64,000 nt of DNA from Candidatus Hydrogenedentota bacterium (GTDB lineage Bacteria > Hydrogenedentota > Hydrogenedentia > Hydrogenedentales > SLHB01). Of this stretch, positions 60,361 to 64,000 are shown piece by piece (the first letter of the stretch is position 1; each line of letters begins with the position of its first letter). Position numbers and translations under genes: made by a program. The notes beneath the pieces are model-generated. The model was not told the origin of the DNA. It saw nothing but the letters and a program-made list of their open reading frames with translations, and ran no database searches. The stretch is from contig JABWCD010000002.1 in NCBI GenBank assembly GCA_013359265.1, positions 185,230 to 249,229 on the forward strand, in the 5' to 3' direction.

Positions 60361-62628
60361 TCACTCCCTCGAGATGAATTCGTCGAGATTGAGGATGACA
60401 CTGCAGAGCGCCTTCCACGCCGCGGGATCGATAGAATCGTTTACGGCGTTGGTCGATTCTGCTGCGAGGAGCGTTGCCGCGGCGCCGGGATCGCGGGCAA
60501 ACGATGCAGCCTGTTTTTCAAGGTACTGCGCGAGGCGTTCGCGTTCGGCGGGTTTGGGTGTGCGCGCGAGCGCTATGCGGAACGCATAGTCGATAGAGTC
60601 GTTAACCGTGACGGGGTGCCCTTCGCGCATGCGGCGCAGCGCGTTGGATTCGACGCGTTGCGCGAGGGATTGCGCGCATTCGACGAACAGCGGATCGTTC
60701 AGGAGGTTCAGCGCCTGCAGCGGTGTGTTCGATCGTTCGCGGCGCGTGCAGGGGCGGCCGTTGTCGGGCAGATCGAAGGTGACGGATTGACCGAAGGGCG
60801 ACGTGCGCTGGATGAATGTGTAGAGGCCGCGGCGGTACTTGTCCGCACCTTCGCTCGCGACCCACTTGTTGTCGAAGCCTTCCATGCTGACGCTGTCGGG
60901 TTGCGGCGGACGGACGCTGGGCCCGCCGATCTTCGCATTGAGCAGGCCGCTGGCGGCGAGGGCGTTGTCACGAACGAGTTCGGCGCTCAATCGATTGCGC
61001 GACTGCCGCGCCAGGAGTTCGTTGTTGGGATCGCGCGCGTCGAGTTCGGTGCGGCGGTGCGAGGATTGGCGGTACGTAGACGATGTCACGATCGTCTTCA
61101 GGATGTGCTTCATGTCCCATCCTGATTCCATGAATTCGACGGCGAGCCAATCGAGCAGTTCAGGGTGCGTCGGCGGCGTGCCGCGCGTGCCGAAGTCGTC
61201 GGTGGTGAGGACCAGTCCGCGCCCGAATAGCTCGTGCCAAATCCGGTTGACGACGACGCGCGCGGTGAGCGGATTGTCGCGGCGCACGAGCCAGCGCGCG
61301 AGATCGAGCCGGGTGGCCGCGTGATCGACGTTCAGCGCGGGTGCAATCGCAGGCGTGTTGGGTGTCACTTCCTCGCCGTGAATGCGGAAATCGCCGCGTT
61401 TGTGGATGTGCGTTTTTCGGCGCTCGTGCGACTCCATCATGGCGGGCGCACGAGAGAGCGGTGGAAGTTGCTTCGCGAGCTCGGCTAGTTGTTTTTGAAC
61501 GTCATTGAGTTTCAGTTCCGCCCATTTCGTTTCGTTGACGAGAGAGCCGTAGCCGAGAAAATAATCGAGCAGACGGTCTTTCTGATCCTGCGTGCGCTCG
61601 GTAACGGGAATCTTGACGATCTGAATCCCTTCGTGCTGGCCTTCGCCGTAGTTCTGTCCCCAGACGAGGCCGAGCACTTCGTATTGCCGCGCCCATGTTG
61701 CATCGGCGGTTTCGGGATTGTTTACGGCTTCGAGCATCTTGCGCTCCCACTCGGCCTGAAGCGCGTCGATATCGGATTGCAGCGGCGCAAGAATTTCACG
61801 GCGCTTTGCGTCGTGAGCGGCCTTGGCGGGGTCGTATCTTTCACGTTCCCCTTCAAGCGGCGCATCGATGTTGATTTCGTCCGACGTGTTGAAGAACGCG
61901 TAGAGTTCGTAGAATTCCTTTTGCGAAATGGGATCGAACTTGTGGTTGTGGCATTCGGCGCAGCCGACGGTAAGTCCCAGCCACGCTGTGCCGACCATGC
62001 TGGTGCGCGCGACAATCTGTTTGTTGCGAAATTCTTCGAGGTCGGCGCCGCCTTCGCGGTTGTTCAGCGTGTTGCGCAGGAAACCGGTGCCCATGCGCTG
62101 TTGCACGGTCGCGTTCGGCAGCAGATCGCCGGCAAGTTGTTGGACAGTGAAGTCGTCGAAAGGCAGGTTCGCGTTAAATGCGTCGACGACCCACTGGCGA
62201 TAGCGCCACGCGTTGGGGCGGAGAAAGTCGGAGAGGTAGCCGTCGCTGTCGGCATAGCCGCAGACGTCGAGCCACCAGCGCGCCCACTTCTCGCCGAAGT
62301 GCGGACTGGCGAGCAGGCGGTCGATTTGCTTTTCGAACGCGCCGGGACTGCTATCGTTCAGGAACGTATCGAGATCGTCGAGCGTGGGCGGCAGGCCGAC
62401 GAGATCGAGCGCGATGCGGCGGAGCAAGGTTTCGCGTTGAGCATCAGACGATGGCGCAATGCCTTCCCTGTCGAGGCGCGACAGCACAAAAGTGTCGATG
62501 GGATTGCGTACCCATTGCGGGTTGGAAACGGCGGGCGGTTCCGCGCGGATGGGCGCCACGAACGACCAGTGGGTATCGCCGGCGGACGCGGCGAACGCCA
62601 TGAGCAGTATCGATCCGATTCGTGCCAC
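60361..62628 (-). CDS. DUF1549/DUF1553 protein (planctomycete-type)
   Basis: 755 residues with a signal peptide (1-16). [19 protein letters not shown] and [13 protein letters not shown] open the DUF1549 domain; the C-terminal half has the DUF1553 blocks ([41 protein letters not shown] kept in two parts, [31 protein letters not shown]). CAECH at 223-227 is a c-type haem-like motif inside [12 protein letters not shown]. The usual N-terminal cytochrome c domain of larger relatives is absent. The paired DUF1501 gene is separated from it by the TfoX-like gene and the two-component pair. Confidence 0.94.
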   Translation of the reverse strand: MARIGSILLMAFAASAGDTHWSFVAPIRAEPPAVSNPQWVRNPIDTFVLSRLDREGIAPSSDAQRETLLRRIALDLVGLPPTLDDLDTFLNDSSPGAFEKQIDRLLASPHFGEKWARWWLDVCGYADSDGYLSDFLRPNAWRYRQWVVDAFNANLPFDDFTVQQLAGDLLPNATVQQRMGTGFLRNTLNNREGGADLEEFRNKQIVARTSMVGTAWLGLTVGCAECHNHKFDPISQKEFYELYAFFNTSDEINIDAPLEGERERYDPAKAAHDAKRREILAPLQSDIDALQAEWERKMLEAVNNPETADATWARQYEVLGLVWGQNYGEGQHEGIQIVKIPVTERTQDQKDRLLDYFLGYGSLVNETKWAELKLNDVQKQLAELAKQLPPLSRAPAMMESHERRKTHIHKRGDFRIHGEEVTPNTPAIAPALNVDHAATRLDLARWLVRRDNPLTARVVVNRIWHELFGRGLVLTTDDFGTRGTPPTHPELLDWLAVEFMESGWDMKHILKTIVTSSTYRQSSHRRTELDARDPNNELLARQSRNRLSAELVRDNALAASGLLNAKIGGPSVRPPQPDSVSMEGFDNKWVASEGADKYRRGLYTFIQRTSPFGQSVTFDLPDNGRPCTRRERSNTPLQALNLLNDPLFVECAQSLAQRVESNALRRMREGHPVTVNDSIDYAFRIALARTPKPAERERLAQYLEKQAASFARDPGAAATLLAAESTNAVNDSIDPAAWKALCSVILNLDEFISRE

Positions 62629-62821
62629 GAGGACAATCTCCCTGCACCCGCCAGACTAGCAAAGTGCGGAGCGAATGTCATGTGGGGTGGGGTCGGGAAA
62701 AGGACGTAAGGGACGAAAGGGACCCAAAAGCCGAATGAGTTTCCCGCTGGGAGCAATCAGAGTTATGGGAGAAACGGGAATGACGGCCAGCGTAGGGCGC
62801 GGGGCTATCAAGGGTGCCGTG

Positions 62822-63511
62822 CTATGCCGTGGGGGTCACGTCGAGGACGACGTCAAAGGTCGCGACGAGTTCGGCGGCGGGTGAGCCGGGCAGCGGCGCG
62901 AAATCGACGATGACGCTGTCCCGTGCGGCGGCATCTTTGATGCCGTTGAGAATGCCATCCTGCGCATTAAGAGGTTCGCCCTTTACGTAGCATTGCGTGG
63001 TGAATCGGTCGCGGCCTTTGACGTGGACGGCGTAGTGAATGTGGCGCGTGCGGCGGAATGAGGAATCGCCGTAAGGCACGGGCTTGATCGTGCGGAAGTA
63101 GTACTCTCCGCTCGAGCCGGTGAGGAAACGGCCGAAACCCTGGAAGTTGCCGTCGCGCTTGCCGCCGTTCGCGCTGTCCGTATGGATATACGCGCCGTTG
63201 TTGTCCACCTGCCAAATCTCGACCAGTGCGTTGCGAATCGGACTCCCCGTCGCGTCCAGAATTCGCCCGCCCAAATGCGTGACCTCTCCCACCGCCGGCG
63301 TGATGCCGTCGTTGATGATCAACAAATCGTTGTCCGTGTCCAGCGGCAACCGGTTTGGATAAAACGGACCCTCCGTCTGCGCGGGCGTGCGCTGCAAGGC
63401 TTCCGCGAATGCGCCGGAAGCATAAAGCGCCGCCATCGACGCGGTCGAATAAAGGAACCTACGTCGACCGATAGCTCCAGTATTGCGCGGAATGTTCTTA
63501 TCCTGCTTCAT
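62822..63511 (-). CDS. Tat-exported intradiol ring-cleavage dioxygenase
   Basis: 229 residues from the ATG at 63511, which overlaps the previous gene's stop in ATGA. GRRRFLYSTASMAALYASGA is a Tat signal. TEGPFYPNRLP, GRILDATGSPIRNALVEIWQVDNNG, GEYYFRTIKPVPYGDSSF-type blocks and RTRHIHYAVHVKG give the expected Tyr, Tyr, His, His ligands for non-haem iron(III). The family opens catechol or protocatechuate rings with O2. An exported form of this kind is less common than the cytosolic catabolic enzymes. Confidence 0.92.
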   Translation of the reverse strand: MKQDKNIPRNTGAIGRRRFLYSTASMAALYASGAFAEALQRTPAQTEGPFYPNRLPLDTDNDLLIINDGITPAVGEVTHLGGRILDATGSPIRNALVEIWQVDNNGAYIHTDSANGGKRDGNFQGFGRFLTGSSGEYYFRTIKPVPYGDSSFRRTRHIHYAVHVKGRDRFTTQCYVKGEPLNAQDGILNGIKDAAARDSVIVDFAPLPGSPAAELVATFDVVLDVTPTA

Positions 63512-63807
63512 GCGATCGCACTTTCGTGTTCTTTGCGCGCCGAGCGTGCTCGGGCCACCAACGCCGGCACCATGGCCCCAAGCTTCTCGAGCTCCCAACG
63601 GACTTCAGGATCTCGCACCGTTCGTGCCGTAGCCGTTACCGCGTTCATCCACCCGTACGCGGTTACGCCTCCCAGACGTTCGATGATATGTTCCAGGATC
63701 TCTCCCACAAGTTTTTCGCGACTCTTGCGTGGCAAACGTTCGCCCAGGTTCATTAACATGACGGCAGAATCAACTTCGCGGTCGAGGGTTGAACGAACGG
63801 CCGCCAT
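63508..63807 (-). CDS. Small helical protein upstream of the dioxygenase, 5' end uncertain
   Basis: From the first ATG at 63807 there are 99 residues, mostly helix (LGERLPRKSREKLVGEILEH, VRWELEKLGAMVPALVARAR). The frame stays open upstream to the window edge and the segment SWEFKLRNQLRRAF just before the ATG also looks like protein, so the true start may be further up or the gene may be cut by the edge. Unknown family. Its stop overlaps the dioxygenase start. Confidence 0.55.
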   Translation of the reverse strand: MAAVRSTLDREVDSAVMLMNLGERLPRKSREKLVGEILEHIIERLGGVTAYGWMNAVTATARTVRDPEVRWELEKLGAMVPALVARARSARKEHESAIA

Positions 63808-63911
63808 CGTTTCTTCAAATGCCGCGTCCGAAACACAGACGGCAAACGCGCGACGGAGTTGGTTGCGCAGTTTGAACTCCCACGACCCTTGATGATCAAA
63901 ATCGTAACACT

Positions 63912-64000
63912 TTAGCCGTTTGCCGCGACGTTTGGGGGTAACGGCGGCAGCTGACCGGTTTTGAGGTATGTCGTTAAGGCGTCTTGGAGCGTTGCGACGG
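63912..64000 (-). CDS. Possible C-terminal end of a gene cut by the window edge
   Basis: A second minus-strand frame enters from the edge and stops at a TAA at 63912-63914. Its residues (ATLQDALTTYLKTGQLPPLP, then PNVAANG) look like a natural helical protein tail. It competes with the open frame of the preceding entry; only one is likely to be coding here. Confidence 0.35.
   Translation of the reverse strand, partial: VATLQDALTTYLKTGQLPPLPPNVAANG

Overview
The window is GC-rich, densely coded bacterial chromosome with no rRNA, tRNA, CRISPR array or insertion sequence that I can recognise. Gene content points to the Planctomycetota/Hydrogenedentota sphere. There are two prepilin-type proteins with the H-X9-DG C-terminus, a DUF1501 protein and a DUF1549/DUF1553 protein, several secreted sugar-related proteins (ThuA, xylose-isomerase-like barrels, a sialidase-like protein), Tat-exported oxidoreductases and a COG0523 GTPase ending in an SPGRPVPTYRY-like tail. 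No marker gene settles the phylum, so this is an inference from gene families.

Layout. 1-9.3 kb, mostly minus strand: a truncated CehA/McbA-type metallohydrolase, a DUF2147 protein, an unusual glycosyltransferase fused to a degenerate radical-SAM-like half, an aldo/keto reductase, a PaeR7I-type restriction-modification pair and two secreted proteins. 9.6-14.5 kb: a pseudopilin, thiol peroxidase, undecaprenyl-diphosphatase, a GT39-type membrane glycosyltransferase and an RRM RNA-binding protein. 14.5-25.3 kb: an FHA-GAF-HD-GYP regulator divergent from a five-gene plus-strand operon (ExeA-like ATPase, TPR/LysM membrane protein, polysaccharide-export/secretin fusion, tyrosine autokinase, O-antigen ligase/polymerase). 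This is the most striking region: it reads as a polysaccharide exporter whose outer-membrane channel is a secretin instead of a classical Wza barrel. 25.3-31.9 kb: trpS, a small pseudopilin, a membrane MutS-like ATPase with an apparent CTG start, and a Tat-exported FAD oxidoreductase. 31.9-36.4 kb: a succinate dehydrogenase operon (sdhC-sdhA-sdhB-TPR) with a RelE-type toxin-antitoxin pair lodged between sdhA and sdhB. 36.6-46 kb: a carbohydrate-oriented stretch (sialidase, ThuA, isomerase-like barrel, amidohydrolase, alpha/alpha-barrel glycosidase-like protein, alpha/beta hydrolase). 46-49.3 kb: COG0523 GTPase, lipoprotein, pseudopilin and a PadR regulator with a clear promoter and operator. 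49.9-55.6 kb: typA, a HEPN/nucleotidyltransferase pair, a Nudix hydrolase, a broken ParE module joined to an SGNH hydrolase, an orphan DUF433 antitoxin and an AT-richer unknown gene. 55.7-64 kb: DUF1501, TfoX-like, a two-component pair, the DUF1549/1553 protein and an intradiol dioxygenase.

How the genes fit together. The export operon has its own sigma70-like promoter and a GC hairpin/T-run terminator, and its genes overlap or are separated by only a few bases, so it is probably made as one unit. The divergent HD-GYP protein suggests control by cyclic di-GMP. Four toxin-antitoxin-like modules (sdh, HEPN/MNT, broken ParE, DUF433) and a restriction system show repeated gain of small mobile modules between housekeeping genes. 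Start sites were chosen by Shine-Dalgarno position, signal peptides and overlap with the upstream gene; both window ends cut genes.
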